NCBI RefSeq assembly: GCF_030817315.1
Contig: NZ_JAUSZF010000001.1
Span: 1,410,501 to 1,474,500 of the forward strand
DNA from: Sphingomonas faeni
GTDB lineage: Bacteria; Pseudomonadota; Alphaproteobacteria; Sphingomonadales; Sphingomonadaceae
Length of the DNA: 64,000 nt
Direction: 5' to 3'
The notes below the pieces were generated by a model. The model saw only the letters and a list, made by a program, of their open reading frames with translations, was not told the DNA's origin and made no database searches. A program made the translations under genes and the position numbers. Each line of letters starts with the position of its first letter. Positions within the stretch are counted from its first letter, which is position 1. Below, in pieces: positions 8,711-18,231 of the stretch.

Positions 8711-10102
8711 ATGATCCTCCGCCTTCTCGCCGTCGCCGCGCTCTTGCCGGCCCCCGCCATCGCGCAATCGCTAACCCCAGCAGAAACCGCGCAGATCGAC
8801 ACGCTGGTGACCGGCGCGCTCGGCGACACCGGCGTGCCGTCCGCCTCGATCGCGGTCGTTCGCGGCGGGCGGATCGTGTTCGCCAAGGCCTATGGCAAAC
8901 CCTCCGAAGCGATCGCCACTGCCGACCCGAAGCTCCCGTACCAGATCGCCTCGATCTCGAAGCAGTTCACCGCCGCTGCGGTCCTGCTGCTCGAAGACGA
9001 GGGCAAGCTGTCGCTCGACGACACCATCGCCAAATACATCCCCGGCATCACCGGCGGCGACCGCATCACGATCCGCCAACTGCTCAGCCACACCTCCGGC
9101 CTCCAGGATTACTGGCCGCAGGATTACAGTTTCGCGGCGATGGCCAAGCCTGTCACGCCACAGCAGATCGTCGATCGCTGGGCCAAGAAGCCGCTCGATT
9201 TCCAGCCCGGCACGCAGTGGCAATATTCAAACACGGGCTATGTCGTCGCCGGCATGATCGTCGAGAAGGTCGCACACCAACCGCTGCTAAGCTTCCTCCA
9301 GCAACGCATCTTCAAGCCGCTCGACATCCGCGCGCTCGACCAGGACAAGGCGATCGGCAAGGCGTTCCCGCAAGGCTATGGCCGCTTCGCACTCGGCCCC
9401 GTCCGCCCCGAAACACCCAGCGCAGACGGCTGGCTCTACGCCGCCGGCGAACTCTCGATGAGCGCCCAGGACCTCGCCAAATGGGACGTCGCGCGGTTGA
9501 ACCGCACCACGCTCCCCGCCGACGACTGGGCCGCGCAGGAAACGCCCGTCAAGCTCGCCGACGGCAGCAGCAACGGCTACGGCCTCGGCGTCTTCACCGG
9601 CAGCGCGAACGGCAGCCGCTATGTCGAGCACAGCGGCGAAGCGGTCGGCTTCCTGTCGGAGAACACCGTCTACCCTGACGACAAGGCCGCGATCGTCGTC
9701 CTCACCAACAGCTGGTTCAGCGACGCGACGGGCCGCATCGCCGCCGGCGTCGCCAAGATCGTCCTGCAGCCCGCCGCCGCAAGCGCCGAAGACACCGCCG
9801 CCCTCGCCCACGCCCGCGCCGTCTACGACCAGCTCCGCACCGGCACGCTCGACCGCAAGGGCCTGACCGAGGACGCCAACTATTACTTCAAGCCGGTCGC
9901 GCTCGCCGATTACAGGGCCAGCCTCGGCGCGCTCGGCGACCCCACCGCGTTCGCACAAACCGGCAAGACCCGCTTGCGCGGCGGCTTCGTCAACCGCACC
10001 TACCGCATCACCTATCCCGACCGCGCGCTATCGCTCAGCGCCTATGCCGAGCCCGGCGCGACCGGCCGATACGAACAACTTTTGGTGGCACCCGCACAAT
10101 GA
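8711..10102 (+). CDS. serine hydrolase, beta-lactamase/D-Ala-D-Ala carboxypeptidase-like family
   Basis: This is a 463-residue exported protein. A signal peptide (MILRLLAVAALLPAPAIAQS) precedes a class C beta-lactamase-like fold with SISK (81-84) as the SxxK motif, YSN (172-174) as the YxN motif, and HTSGLQDYW between them. After the domain there is a C-terminal extension of about 110 residues found in esterase/peptidase members. It may act as a periplasmic esterase or peptidase; a true antibiotic-hydrolysing role is not supported by sequence alone. It overlaps the aminopeptidase gene by ATGA, so the two are translationally coupled. Confidence 0.88.
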   Translation: MILRLLAVAALLPAPAIAQSLTPAETAQIDTLVTGALGDTGVPSASIAVVRGGRIVFAKAYGKPSEAIATADPKLPYQIASISKQFTAAAVLLLEDEGKLSLDDTIAKYIPGITGGDRITIRQLLSHTSGLQDYWPQDYSFAAMAKPVTPQQIVDRWAKKPLDFQPGTQWQYSNTGYVVAGMIVEKVAHQPLLSFLQQRIFKPLDIRALDQDKAIGKAFPQGYGRFALGPVRPETPSADGWLYAAGELSMSAQDLAKWDVARLNRTTLPADDWAAQETPVKLADGSSNGYGLGVFTGSANGSRYVEHSGEAVGFLSENTVYPDDKAAIVVLTNSWFSDATGRIAAGVAKIVLQPAAASAEDTAALAHARAVYDQLRTGTLDRKGLTEDANYYFKPVALADYRASLGALGDPTAFAQTGKTRLRGGFVNRTYRITYPDRALSLSAYAEPGATGRYEQLLVAPAQ

Positions 10103-11484
10103 CTGATTTCGCTTCGATGCTCCAACCCGACCGCGGCCAGCCCGCGCGGACGATCCACGTCGTCCATCCCGATACCTATGAAGGCTGGCTCGCCAAGCAG
10201 TCGCAGCGCATCCGCACGACCGTCGCCGCGCACCGGCTGACCGGCAAGCCCGGTGACCGCGCGGTCTTGCCGGGCGACACCGCCGACGACTGGTCGATGC
10301 TGCTGGTCTGCAACGAGGCGCTGACGTCGCCGTGGCGGATCGCCTCGCTCGGCGCGTCGCTGCCTGCGGGTTCGTATCGCCTTGCGGAGGGGCCGGTCGG
10401 TGCCGCCGGGCTCGGCTGGATGCTCGCCCAGCACCAGTTCACGCGGTACGTGAAGCCCGACGCGACCGGCCCGCGCATACTCCTGGCCGCCGATGCCGCG
10501 CATATCGACGAAACCGTGCGCCTAGTCGAAGCCACCGCGCTCGTCCGCGATCTGGTCAACACCGGCGCGTCCGACATGGGCCCCGCGGACCTCGAAGCCG
10601 CCGCCGAAGCGCTCGCCAAGCGCTACGGCGCGACCGTCACGACCACGCGAGGCGATGCACTCGCGACCGCCTACCCGATGATCCACGCCGTCGGCCAGGC
10701 CGCCAGCAAGGACCGCGCGCCGCGCCTGATCGAACTCGAATGGGGCGACCCCTCGCACCCCCGCATCGCGCTGGTCGGCAAGGGCGTCACGTTCGACACC
10801 GGCGGGCTCGACATCAAGCCGTCCGCCGGCATGCGGCTGATGAAGAAGGACATGGGCGGCGGCGCGCACGCGCTCGCGCTCGCGAGCCTGGTGATGGCCG
10901 CCAAGCTGCCGGTCCGCCTCCACCTCCTGATCCCCGCGGTCGAGAACTCCATCGCCGGCAACGCCTTCCGTCCCGGCGACGTGCTCGCCACGCGCAAGGG
11001 CCTGACGGTCGAGAACACCAACACCGACGCCGAAGGTCGCCTCGTCCTCGGCGATGCGCTGACCAAGGCTGGCGAGAGCAACCCCGAACTGATCCTCGAC
11101 TTCGCCACGCTGACCGGCGCGGCCCGCGTCGCGCTGGGCCCGGACCTGCCGCCGCTGTTCACCGACGACGAATCGCTAGCCGCCGACCTGCTCGCGGCCG
11201 GCATCGCGGAGGGTGACCAGATGTGGCGCCTGCCACTCTGGAACGGCTATGACGAGATGTTGAAGTCGGACGTGGCGGACATGGTGAATGCCCCCGAAGG
11301 CGGCTTTGCCGGCGCGGTCACCGCCGCGCTCTTCCTGCGCCGGTTCGTGCCGAAGGGCGCGGCCTGGGCGCATCTCGACGTCTTCGCGTGGCGACCGTCG
11401 GCCAAGCCGGGGCGGCCGAAAGGCGGCGAAGCCTACGCCCTGCGCGCGGCCTTCGCGATGCTGGCGAAGCGGTACAGCGCCTAG
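10099..11484 (+). CDS. M17 family leucyl aminopeptidase
   Basis: The cytoplasmic two-metal aminopeptidase has 461 residues. Metal and catalytic motifs are present: VGKGVTFDTGGLDIKP, MKKDMGGGAHALA and NTDAEGRLVLGDAL, the M17 signature. The N-terminal domain is short and diverged compared with E. coli PepA, as in the alphaproteobacterial PepA-like paralogues. It probably trims N-terminal residues from peptides. Its start overlaps the upstream hydrolase stop by four bases. I leave the symbol empty because the paralogue (pepA versus pepB) cannot be decided from the sequence. Confidence 0.9.
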   Translation: MTDFASMLQPDRGQPARTIHVVHPDTYEGWLAKQSQRIRTTVAAHRLTGKPGDRAVLPGDTADDWSMLLVCNEALTSPWRIASLGASLPAGSYRLAEGPVGAAGLGWMLAQHQFTRYVKPDATGPRILLAADAAHIDETVRLVEATALVRDLVNTGASDMGPADLEAAAEALAKRYGATVTTTRGDALATAYPMIHAVGQAASKDRAPRLIELEWGDPSHPRIALVGKGVTFDTGGLDIKPSAGMRLMKKDMGGGAHALALASLVMAAKLPVRLHLLIPAVENSIAGNAFRPGDVLATRKGLTVENTNTDAEGRLVLGDALTKAGESNPELILDFATLTGAARVALGPDLPPLFTDDESLAADLLAAGIAEGDQMWRLPLWNGYDEMLKSDVADMVNAPEGGFAGAVTAALFLRRFVPKGAAWAHLDVFAWRPSAKPGRPKGGEAYALRAAFAMLAKRYSA

Positions 11485-11487
11485 CCC

Positions 11488-11565
11488 GTTCCCCCGCGGA
11501 GGCGGGGGGCCAGGGTTACGAACGCTACCCTGTGAGATCCTGGGCCCCCGCCTCCGCGGGGGAAC
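11488..11565. repeat. palindromic intergenic repeat pair
   Basis: GTTCCCCCGCGGAGGCGGGG and its inverted partner ending GCGGGGGAAC flank about 30 bases in the convergent spacer after the aminopeptidase gene. It is a GGAGGC variant of the GAAGGC family seen elsewhere in the window and may serve as a bidirectional terminator. Confidence 0.8.
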
Positions 11566-11598
11566 ACGGTGGTGCTCGCTACAGTGGCGAAGACGGTC

Positions 11599-12297
11599 TC
11601 ACCCCGTCGCAAACTGCCCGAACGGCAGCAACTTATCCGCCAGCGCCTTCGTCGCATTCGCATCGCCAGCGCGAAGCGGCACCAGCACTGCCAACGCGGC
11701 TTTCCGCACATACCCGTCGATCGCGCTCGGCGTCGGCGCCCTGCTCGCCGTCTCCAGCAGCGCACGCCCCCGCGCATCGTTCGGATCCAGTTCCAGCCGC
11801 AGCAACCCCGCCAACCCGGCGAACATCGCGCGATTACCACCCAGCGCGACCGACCGATCGAGCGCCTCGAACCCGGTCGCCTTCTGCGCACCCGCCACCG
11901 CACGCCCGACGAACCGCCCGAGCTTTGCGATCACCCCGACATGCCACGCCCCCAGCGCCGCCTGCGCCTCGGCATTCCGCGGATACCGCGTCACCAGCGC
12001 CTCGTATTGCTTCCGCGCGGCGATCGCCTGCCCGCGATTGCCAAGCAGTTTCGCACGATAGCCGTTCGCCATGGCCTGCATGATCGCCGCCTCCTGATCG
12101 TTTGGCGAGCGGCTCAGCGCCTGTCCCGCGACCGCCGCCGCCTTGTCGATCCGCGCCAACGCGACCCCGCGGTCACGATCGACGAAGCCGGCCTGAGTCA
12201 GCAATTCCCGCGGCGTCTCGGCCCGAGCAGGAATCGCAGACGCCACCGCACAGACCGCGATCGTGGCGCCTACGCATCCGGGAAACCATCTGGCCAT
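11599..12297 (-). CDS. exported TPR-like helical repeat protein, hypothetical
   Basis: The 232-residue protein starts with a signal peptide ending near AIPARA, then consists of Ala-rich paired helices. Features such as RQYEALVTRYPRNAEAQAALGAWHV (two parts of one TPR-like unit) and LDRSVALGGNRAMFAGLAGL suggest tetratricopeptide-like repeats, though none is canonical. A periplasmic scaffold or assembly role is possible but no specific function can be assigned. It is convergent with the aminopeptidase and lies about 150 bases upstream of the tpiA 3' end in the same direction. Confidence 0.7.
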   Translation of the reverse strand: MARWFPGCVGATIAVCAVASAIPARAETPRELLTQAGFVDRDRGVALARIDKAAAVAGQALSRSPNDQEAAIMQAMANGYRAKLLGNRGQAIAARKQYEALVTRYPRNAEAQAALGAWHVGVIAKLGRFVGRAVAGAQKATGFEALDRSVALGGNRAMFAGLAGLLRLELDPNDARGRALLETASRAPTPSAIDGYVRKAALAVLVPLRAGDANATKALADKLLPFGQFATG

Positions 12298-12448
12298 AAA
12301 AACCCTCGCACGAAAGCCGCGTCACGCCGACCAACGATCATGTCGCCGAATCGCCCACCAATCCTAAGATCCCACCAACCCTAAGATCATAGGGTTTATC
12401 GAGACTTAACGCTGTACGACGCAAGCATTCCAGGAACCCAAGGGCCCG

Positions 12449-13193
12449 TCAAAGAGAAGCCGCCGCCTCGATGATCGGCACGAACTTCTCCGCGGTCAGG
12501 CTCGCACCACCCACCAGCGCGCCATCGACGTTCGGAGTCGCGAGGATGAGTGCCGCGTTCGCACCGGTCACCGAGCCACCGTACAGGATCCGTACCCCCG
12601 CCGCGGCATCGCCGATCAGCATCCGCAACTTGGCGCGCGCGATGGCGTGGATCGCCGCGATCTCGTCGAGCGTCGGCGTGCGCCCGGTACCGATCGCCCA
12701 ACGCGGCTCATAGGCCAGCGTAAACCAGCTGCCGTCCGCATTGTCCGGCACCGACTTTTCGATCTGCGCCTGCACGACACGCTCGGCGCGATCCGCGTCG
12801 CGCTCCGCCTCGGTCTCGCCGCAGCACAGGATCACGTTCAGCCCCTGCCGCCGCGCCGCCGCCGCTTTCGCCCACGCATCGTGGCTGGTCTCATGCTGGT
12901 CCGCACGCCGCTCGGAATGGCCGACGATCGTGAACGACGCACCGACCTCCTTCACCATACCCGCCGACACGCACCCGGTATGCGCGCCCGAGTCCGGCCT
13001 CGTGCACGTCCTCCGCACCGATGGCGAGGTTCGGCACGCGCTCCGACGCCGCCGCGATCAGCGTGAACGGCACCGCGACCGACACGTCGACGCCGGGTGC
13101 AGCGCTCGCCGCCGCCGCGATCGCGTCGAGTTCGACGAGCATCGCCCGCGACCCGTTCATCTTCCAGTTTCCCGCTACCAGCTTGCGCCGCAT
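12449..13193 (-). pseudogene. tpiA: triose-phosphate isomerase (tpiA), interrupted by a +1 frameshift
   Basis: The enzyme interconverts dihydroxyacetone phosphate and glyceraldehyde-3-phosphate. Reading from ATG 13193, the first part is intact (MRRKLVAGNWKMNG with the catalytic Lys) up to GAEDVHEA near 12998. The family sequence then resumes one frame over at DSGAHTGCVSAGMV and runs to the stop at 12449. That part holds GHSERR (catalytic His), YEPRWAIGTG (catalytic Glu) and YGGSV. One extra base, most likely in the CC at 12994-12995, accounts for the shift; removing it gives 247 residues, a normal length. All catalytic residues are present, so a sequencing or assembly error is a real possibility. 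Confidence 0.88.
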
Positions 13194-13366
13194 CACTATC
13201 TCCCCGAACATTTTGCCCAGCGATAGCGCCGCCCCCGTGCCGCACAACCCCCGCGCGCGCCTGTCGACGGCCGCCCGAGCCCGCACGACCTTGAAGCGCC
13301 CGACTTGAAGAGCCGCCCTCGCCCCCGTAAAGCAACCGCGTTCCCATCCCTGTCGATCGGCTTTCC

Positions 13367-15322
13367 ATGCTCGCTTTCTTTCGCCGCCTTACCCATTCGA
13401 AGGTCGGCGTGGTCATCACCTTCATCGTGCTCGGCGTGATCGCGCTCGCATTCGCGGCCGGCGATATCACGGGCTTGAGCTCGATGACCGGCGGCGCAGG
13501 GATCACCGGCGGCGACGTGGCCAAGGTCGGCAAGGCCGAGGTCACCGAGAACGAGCTGAAGACGCAGGCGCAGACCCAGCTCGAAGGCTTCCGCCAGGAA
13601 CAGCCGACGCTCGACATGGCGACCTTCGTCAACCAGGGCGGGCTCGACGGCACGCTCGACCGGATCATGTCCAGCATGGCGCTCGAGCAGTTCGGCCGTG
13701 CGCAGGGCATGGTCGTCAGCAAGCGCGCCGTCGATGGCCAGATCGCCAGCATCCCCGCGCTGCAGGGCCCGACGGGCAAGTTCGACGAGAATCTCTACCG
13801 CCAGGTGCTAGCCCAGCGGAAGCTGACCGACGCGCAGATCCGCAGCGACATCGTACGCGACACCTATGCGCAGCAGCTGACGATCCCAAGCACCGGCGCG
13901 ACGCAGGTCGCCAGCCAGCTCGCGCTCCCTTACGCCTCGCTGCTGCTCGAAAAGCGCACCGGCACGATCGGCTTCATCCCCGCCGCGGGGGTCCCCGCCG
14001 GCCCCGCGCCGAGCGACGCTGACCTCGCCACCTTCTACAAGCGCAACATCGCACGCTACACCGTGCCGGAGCGCCGCATCGTCCGCTACGCGGTCATCTC
14101 GCCCGATCAGGTCAAGGCGCAGGCCGTTCCGACCGATGCCGAGATCGCCAAGACCTATCAGCAGGATCGCGCACGCTATGCCGCGACCGAAAAGCGCACG
14201 ATCACGCAGGTCGTCGTCGCCGATCAGGCCGGTGCCAACGCGATCGCCGCCAAGGTGAAGGCCGGCACCAGCCTCGCCGACGCCGCGCGCGCCGCGGGTC
14301 TCGAAGCGTCGACCCAGACCGGCGTCGAGAAGGCCGCCTATGCCGGTACGACGTCAGCACAGGTCGCCGATGCCGCATTCGCCGCAGCCAGCGGTGCGGT
14401 GATCGGCCCGGTTCGTACGCCGCTCGGCTGGACCGTCGCCAAGATCGACAGAATCGAGAACGTCCCCGGCCGCACCCTCGACCAGGTGCGTGGCGAAATC
14501 GCCGCCGCGCTAGGCATCCAGAAGTCGGCCGCGGCCCTGTCCGCGATCCACGACAAGATCGACGATTCGCTCTCGGGCAACGCCACCTTCGACGAGGTGG
14601 TCGCCGACCAGAAGCTCACGCCCGTCACCACGCCTGCGCTGATCGCCAACGGCATCAATCCCGACGACGACGCCAGCAAGCCCGATCCCGCGATCGCGCC
14701 GCTGGTCGCCGCCGCGTTCCAGGCGGCTGAGGGCGATGGCCCGCAGCTCGTCCAACTCGGCACAGATGGCGGGTTCGCCGTCGTCGCGCTCGGCCGGGTC
14801 GTTCCCGCCACCCCGCGTCCGCTGGCGCAGGTGCGCGCCGCCGTGCTGCGCGACGTTAGCGCCGACCGCGCGCGTCAGGCTGCGCGGAAAGTTGCCGCGG
14901 ACGTGCTCGCACGGATCAACAAGGGCATGCCGATCGCGCAGTCGCTGGCGCAGACCAAGCTGCCGATCCCCGCACCGCGTCCGGTGACCGCGTCGCGTGC
15001 GCAGATTGCCGCCGATCCGCGTGGTGCGCCGCCCGCACTCGCGCTGATGTTCAGCATGGCGCCGAACACCGCCAAGACGCTCGCCGCGCCCGACGACAGC
15101 GGCTGGTTCGTCATCAAGCTCGACAGCATCGCCAGCGGCAACGCGGCGGGCAACGACGCCGCGATCAAGGCCGCGCGCGCCAATATCGGCCGGTCGGTCG
15201 GTCGCGAATATGTCGAGCAGTTCGCCAAGGCGGTCCGTGCAGAGGTCGGCGTGAAGACCAACGCGACATCGCTCGCGCGCGTCCGTGCCGACCTGCTCGG
15301 CCAGGGCGGCACCGGGAACTGA
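13367..15322 (+). CDS. ppiD: peptidyl-prolyl cis-trans isomerase PpiD-like (SurA N-terminal domain)
   Basis: The 651-residue protein is anchored by one N-terminal membrane segment (about 15-33, VGVVITFIVLGVIALAFAA) with the bulk in the periplasm. After the anchor comes a SurA_N/PpiD N-terminal domain (about 45-190), then a parvulin-type domain around 230-375 (RRIVRYAVI, KRTITQVVV, GPVRTPLGWTVAKIDRI), then a helical C-terminus. PpiD helps outer-membrane proteins fold as they leave the Sec translocon. It is divergent from tpiA and followed after four bases by trpE, the common arrangement in sphingomonads. Confidence 0.9.
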   Translation: MLAFFRRLTHSKVGVVITFIVLGVIALAFAAGDITGLSSMTGGAGITGGDVAKVGKAEVTENELKTQAQTQLEGFRQEQPTLDMATFVNQGGLDGTLDRIMSSMALEQFGRAQGMVVSKRAVDGQIASIPALQGPTGKFDENLYRQVLAQRKLTDAQIRSDIVRDTYAQQLTIPSTGATQVASQLALPYASLLLEKRTGTIGFIPAAGVPAGPAPSDADLATFYKRNIARYTVPERRIVRYAVISPDQVKAQAVPTDAEIAKTYQQDRARYAATEKRTITQVVVADQAGANAIAAKVKAGTSLADAARAAGLEASTQTGVEKAAYAGTTSAQVADAAFAAASGAVIGPVRTPLGWTVAKIDRIENVPGRTLDQVRGEIAAALGIQKSAAALSAIHDKIDDSLSGNATFDEVVADQKLTPVTTPALIANGINPDDDASKPDPAIAPLVAAAFQAAEGDGPQLVQLGTDGGFAVVALGRVVPATPRPLAQVRAAVLRDVSADRARQAARKVAADVLARINKGMPIAQSLAQTKLPIPAPRPVTASRAQIAADPRGAPPALALMFSMAPNTAKTLAAPDDSGWFVIKLDSIASGNAAGNDAAIKAARANIGRSVGREYVEQFAKAVRAEVGVKTNATSLARVRADLLGQGGTGN

Positions 15323-15326
15323 TCGT

Positions 15327-16820
15327 ATGACGAGCGCGCGGGAAGCCTTGGCCGATGGGCGCCCCGCGCTCGTCTGGCGTCGTCAGGTCGCCGACACCGA
15401 AACGCCGGTCGCCGCCGCGCTGAAGCTCATCGAGCCGGGGCGTGGCGACTTCCTGCTCGAATCGGTCGAGGGCGGCGAAACCCGCGGTCGCCACAGCCTG
15501 ATCGGCCTCGCCCCAGACCTCCTGTTCCGCGCGCACGGCCACAGCGCCGAGATCAACCGCCACTGGGCGACCGATCGCGACACGTTCGAGCCGTGCCCGG
15601 TGCCGACCCTAGACGCGTTGCGGATGCTTGTCGCCGAGTGCCGCGCGGAGGTTCCCGCCGAGCTGCCGCGCGCGCTCGCCTGCCTCGTCGGCTATTTCGG
15701 CTATGAGACAATCGGGCTGGTCGAGGACCTGCCGCAGCCGCCGGTCGATCCGCTCGGCCTGCCCGACATGATCTTCGTGCGGCCGACCGTCGTGCTCGTG
15801 TTCGATCGCCTGACCGACGCGCTGTACCTCGTCGCGCCGGCGTGGCCGGATCCTGCGCGTGATGCCGACGCGATCGTGACCGATGCGGAAGAGCGTCTCG
15901 ACGCGGTCGCGGCCAAGCTCGCCAGCACCCCCGTCCCCGCGCCGATCCGTGCCGACGTCGCCGAACCCGCCTACACGCCGGCACTGCCCGAGGGCCGCTA
16001 CGGCGAGATGGTCGCCACCGCGAAGGACTATATCCTCGCCGGCGACATCTTTCAGGTGGTGCTCGCCCAGCGCTTCAGCACGCCGTTCGCGCTGCCGCCG
16101 TTCGAGCTCTACCGCTCGCTACGGCGCATCAACCCGTCGCCGTTCCTCTATCATCTCGACCTGCCCGGCTTCGCGCTGATCGGCTCGAGCCCCGAGATCC
16201 TCGTCCGCGTCCGCGACGACGAGGTGACGATCCGCCCGATCGCCGGCACCCGCCCGCGCGGCAAGACCGCTGCCGAGGACGAGGCGAACCGCGTCAGCCT
16301 GCTCGCCGACCCGAAGGAGCGCGCGGAACACCTGATGCTGCTCGATCTCGGCCGCAACGATGTCGGCCGCGCCGCCTCGCCCGGCTCGGTCAAGGTGACC
16401 GCCAGCTACGGCGTCGAGTTCTACAGCCACGTCATGCACATCGTCTCGAACGTCGTCGGTACGCTCTCCCCCGACAAGGACGCGCTCGACGCGCTGTTCG
16501 CCGGTTTCCCCGCCGGCACCGTCAGCGGTGCGCCAAAGGTTCGCGCCTGCCAGATCATCGCCGAGTTGGAACCCGAACGCCGCGGCGCGTACGCAGGCGG
16601 GGTCGGCTATTTCTCCCCCGACGGCTCGATGGACTCGTGCATAGTCCTGAGGACCGCGGTGGTGAAGGACGGCACCATCCACGTCCAGGCCGGTGCCGGC
16701 ATCGTCGCCGACAGCATCCCCGAATACGAACAGCGTGAGTGCGAGGCCAAGGCCGGCGCGATCCTCGCCGCTGCCCGCGAGGCCGTGAGCCGGGCGAAAG
16801 CACCCAGCTTCGGTCAGTAA
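15327..16820 (+). CDS. trpE: anthranilate synthase component I
   Basis: TrpE converts chorismate to anthranilate using ammonia supplied by TrpG. The 497 residues include the N-terminal feedback element (FLLESVEGGETRGRHSLIG, about 43-61) and chorismate-binding motifs IAGTRPRGKTAAEDE, HLMLLDLGRNDVGR and FPAGTVSGAPKVRA. The C-terminal CIVLRTAVVKDG and QAGAGIVADS are also conserved. It begins four bases after ppiD and is probably co-transcribed with it. It is separated from trpGDC by a minus-strand gene, so the trp genes form two transcription units. I see no leader peptide with Trp codons. Confidence 0.95.
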   Translation: MTSAREALADGRPALVWRRQVADTETPVAAALKLIEPGRGDFLLESVEGGETRGRHSLIGLAPDLLFRAHGHSAEINRHWATDRDTFEPCPVPTLDALRMLVAECRAEVPAELPRALACLVGYFGYETIGLVEDLPQPPVDPLGLPDMIFVRPTVVLVFDRLTDALYLVAPAWPDPARDADAIVTDAEERLDAVAAKLASTPVPAPIRADVAEPAYTPALPEGRYGEMVATAKDYILAGDIFQVVLAQRFSTPFALPPFELYRSLRRINPSPFLYHLDLPGFALIGSSPEILVRVRDDEVTIRPIAGTRPRGKTAAEDEANRVSLLADPKERAEHLMLLDLGRNDVGRAASPGSVKVTASYGVEFYSHVMHIVSNVVGTLSPDKDALDALFAGFPAGTVSGAPKVRACQIIAELEPERRGAYAGGVGYFSPDGSMDSCIVLRTAVVKDGTIHVQAGAGIVADSIPEYEQRECEAKAGAILAAAREAVSRAKAPSFGQ

Positions 16821-16835
16821 TTCCTTAGACAAAAT

Positions 16836-16888
16836 GTTTCCCCGCAAAGGCGGGGACCCAGACTGGGCTCCCGCCCTCGCGGGAAAAC
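16836..16888. repeat. palindromic intergenic repeat pair
   Basis: GTTTCCCCGCAAAGGCGGGG is followed, 12 bases on, by the inverted arm CTCCCGCCCTCGCGGGAAAA. The element lies between the convergent trpE and hypothetical genes and can form a long hairpin, a possible terminator for both. Confidence 0.8.
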
Positions 16889-16904
16889 AATAACTTCTGC
16901 TATG

Positions 16905-17309
16905 TTACGGCGTCGTATCAGTCTCGCTCGCCGGGGCACGACGTTCCGCCGCATAGGCGTTGTTGCGTGCAAGGAAGCAGCCCGACTGGCCACCGGTGCC
17001 GACCGCCGAACACGTATCCGGCAACCCGCCTGCGACGCGACCGATCTGGTCCATCGACGCCGCGCGGTTCACCCAACTCTGGTTCTGCGCCGCGATCGGC
17101 TTGTCCTCGCGCAGCGACTTCGGAATGCGATAGGGCTGGTCTAGCGTCGAGCACACCACGACTTCGCCGGCGGTCGATTTGGGACATGCCTGACCGCCGG
17201 TCAGCGTCACGCTTCGGATACGCTGCGGCGGCGTGTCCACCTGCGCGTCCTGGGCATAGGCCATGCCGGGGAGTGCGATCAGTGCAGCGAGGACGACGGT
17301 ACGAAACAT
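16905..17309 (-). CDS. small exported protein, hypothetical
   Basis: The 134-residue protein has a clear signal peptide (MFRTVVLAALIALPGMAYA) and a mature part with four cysteines (GGQACPKST, VVVCSTLD, PDTCSAVG, SGCFLARN) that could form two disulfides. The motif QPYRIPKSLRE is distinctive. I do not recognise a characterised family, but the layout resembles small periplasmic proteins common in sphingomonads. It is convergent with trpE and divergent from trpG. Confidence 0.7.
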   Translation of the reverse strand: MFRTVVLAALIALPGMAYAQDAQVDTPPQRIRSVTLTGGQACPKSTAGEVVVCSTLDQPYRIPKSLREDKPIAAQNQSWVNRAASMDQIGRVAGGLPDTCSAVGTGGQSGCFLARNNAYAAERRAPASETDTTP

Positions 17310-17547
17310 CGGTTAAGCTCCTTTGAACGGATAACGTCCGTCCCGCGGCATTTGCTCCGCGCCGAATGATGCGCCGCCTGCAGATCGGATATAGGGACGA
17401 CCTCGCCGATCCGCGACTGCCACGTGGCGAAATCGGGGCAGTCCGTCGCAACGTCATCGATGCGCCTAACATTCACATGCCGCCAAGTTACAGGGGCAAG
17501 TTGCAGCGGCATGTTGCGCCCCGCCCCGCTTAGGCTATGGCGGCGCC

Positions 17548-18231
17548 ATGATCCTCGTCGTCGACAATTACGACAGCTTCACCTGGAACCTCGTCCATTA
17601 CCTGATGGAACTGGGCGTCGAGGTGGAGGTCGTCCGCAACGATGCGATCTCCGCCGGGCAGGCTCTGTCGTCGGGCGCGGACGCGTTCCTCATTTCCCCC
17701 GGCCCCTGCACGCCGACCGAGGCAGGCGTCAGCCTCGACCTCGTCGCGGCCTGCGCGGATGCCGGCAAGCCGTTGCTCGGCGTGTGCCTCGGCCATCAGG
17801 CGATCGGCCAGCATTTCGGCGGCAAGGTCGAGCGCGGCGGCCTCATGCACGGCAAGACCTCGCCCGTGCTCCACGACGACACCGGCTTGTATGCGGGGTT
17901 GCCCTCCCCCTTCATCGCCACGCGCTATCACTCGCTGATCGTCAACGCGGTGCCGGACACGCTGGTGGTGAATGCGACCGCAGAGGACGGCACGGTCATG
18001 GGCTTCCGACACAAGACGCTGCCGATCCACGGCGTTCAGTTCCACCCGGAAAGCATCGCGACCGAACACGGCCACGAGATGCTCGCCAATTTCCTGAAGA
18101 TAGCCGACATCCCCCACATACTCCCCTCCCGCCTGCGGGAGGGGTCGGGGGAGGGCAGCGCCGCACCCACGACGTTGGCTGGCCAGGAAGCCCCTCCCCT
18201 AACCCCTCCCGCGAGCGGAAGGGGAATATGA
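17548..18231 (+). CDS. trpG: anthranilate synthase component II (glutamine amidotransferase) with repeat-encoded C-terminal tail
   Basis: TrpG releases ammonia from glutamine for TrpE. It is a class I amidotransferase with Cys80 (GVCLGHQ), His166 and Glu168 (FHPES). The core begins [14 protein letters not shown] and ends near NFLKIADIP (about 189). Residues from about 191 to 227 are encoded by an inverted pair of CCCTCCCGC/GCGGGAGGG repeats, so the tail is low-complexity Gly/Pro/Ser and unlike the family. A role as PabA for folate synthesis as well is possible because no separate pabA is seen here. The stop overlaps the trpD start (ATGA). Confidence 0.93.
   Translation: MILVVDNYDSFTWNLVHYLMELGVEVEVVRNDAISAGQALSSGADAFLISPGPCTPTEAGVSLDLVAACADAGKPLLGVCLGHQAIGQHFGGKVERGGLMHGKTSPVLHDDTGLYAGLPSPFIATRYHSLIVNAVPDTLVVNATAEDGTVMGFRHKTLPIHGVQFHPESIATEHGHEMLANFLKIADIPHILPSRLREGSGEGSAAPTTLAGQEAPPLTPPASGRGI
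18121..18226. repeat. inverted repeat pair inside trpG and at the trpD ribosome binding site
   Basis: A perfect 10-base-arm palindrome (CCCCTCCCGC, 18123-18132, against GCGGGAGGGG, 18135-18144) is followed by GGGGGAGGG. After about 40 bases an inverted, more diverged copy appears (CCCCTCCCCTAACCCCTCCC, then GCGAGCGGAAGGGG). The element is coding: it forms the last 37 TrpG codons, and its end GGAAGGGGA is the Shine-Dalgarno of trpD. The same family occurs at 55770-55909. Confidence 0.85.

Noticed and set aside
15300..15326. Possible trp attenuator before trpE
   Set aside because: The gap between ppiD and trpE is four bases, leaving no room for a leader peptide and alternative hairpins.
17279..17512. 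77-codon minus-strand frame between the small exported protein and trpG
   Set aside because: It overlaps the start of the exported protein gene on the same strand, lacks a Shine-Dalgarno and shows no recognisable features.
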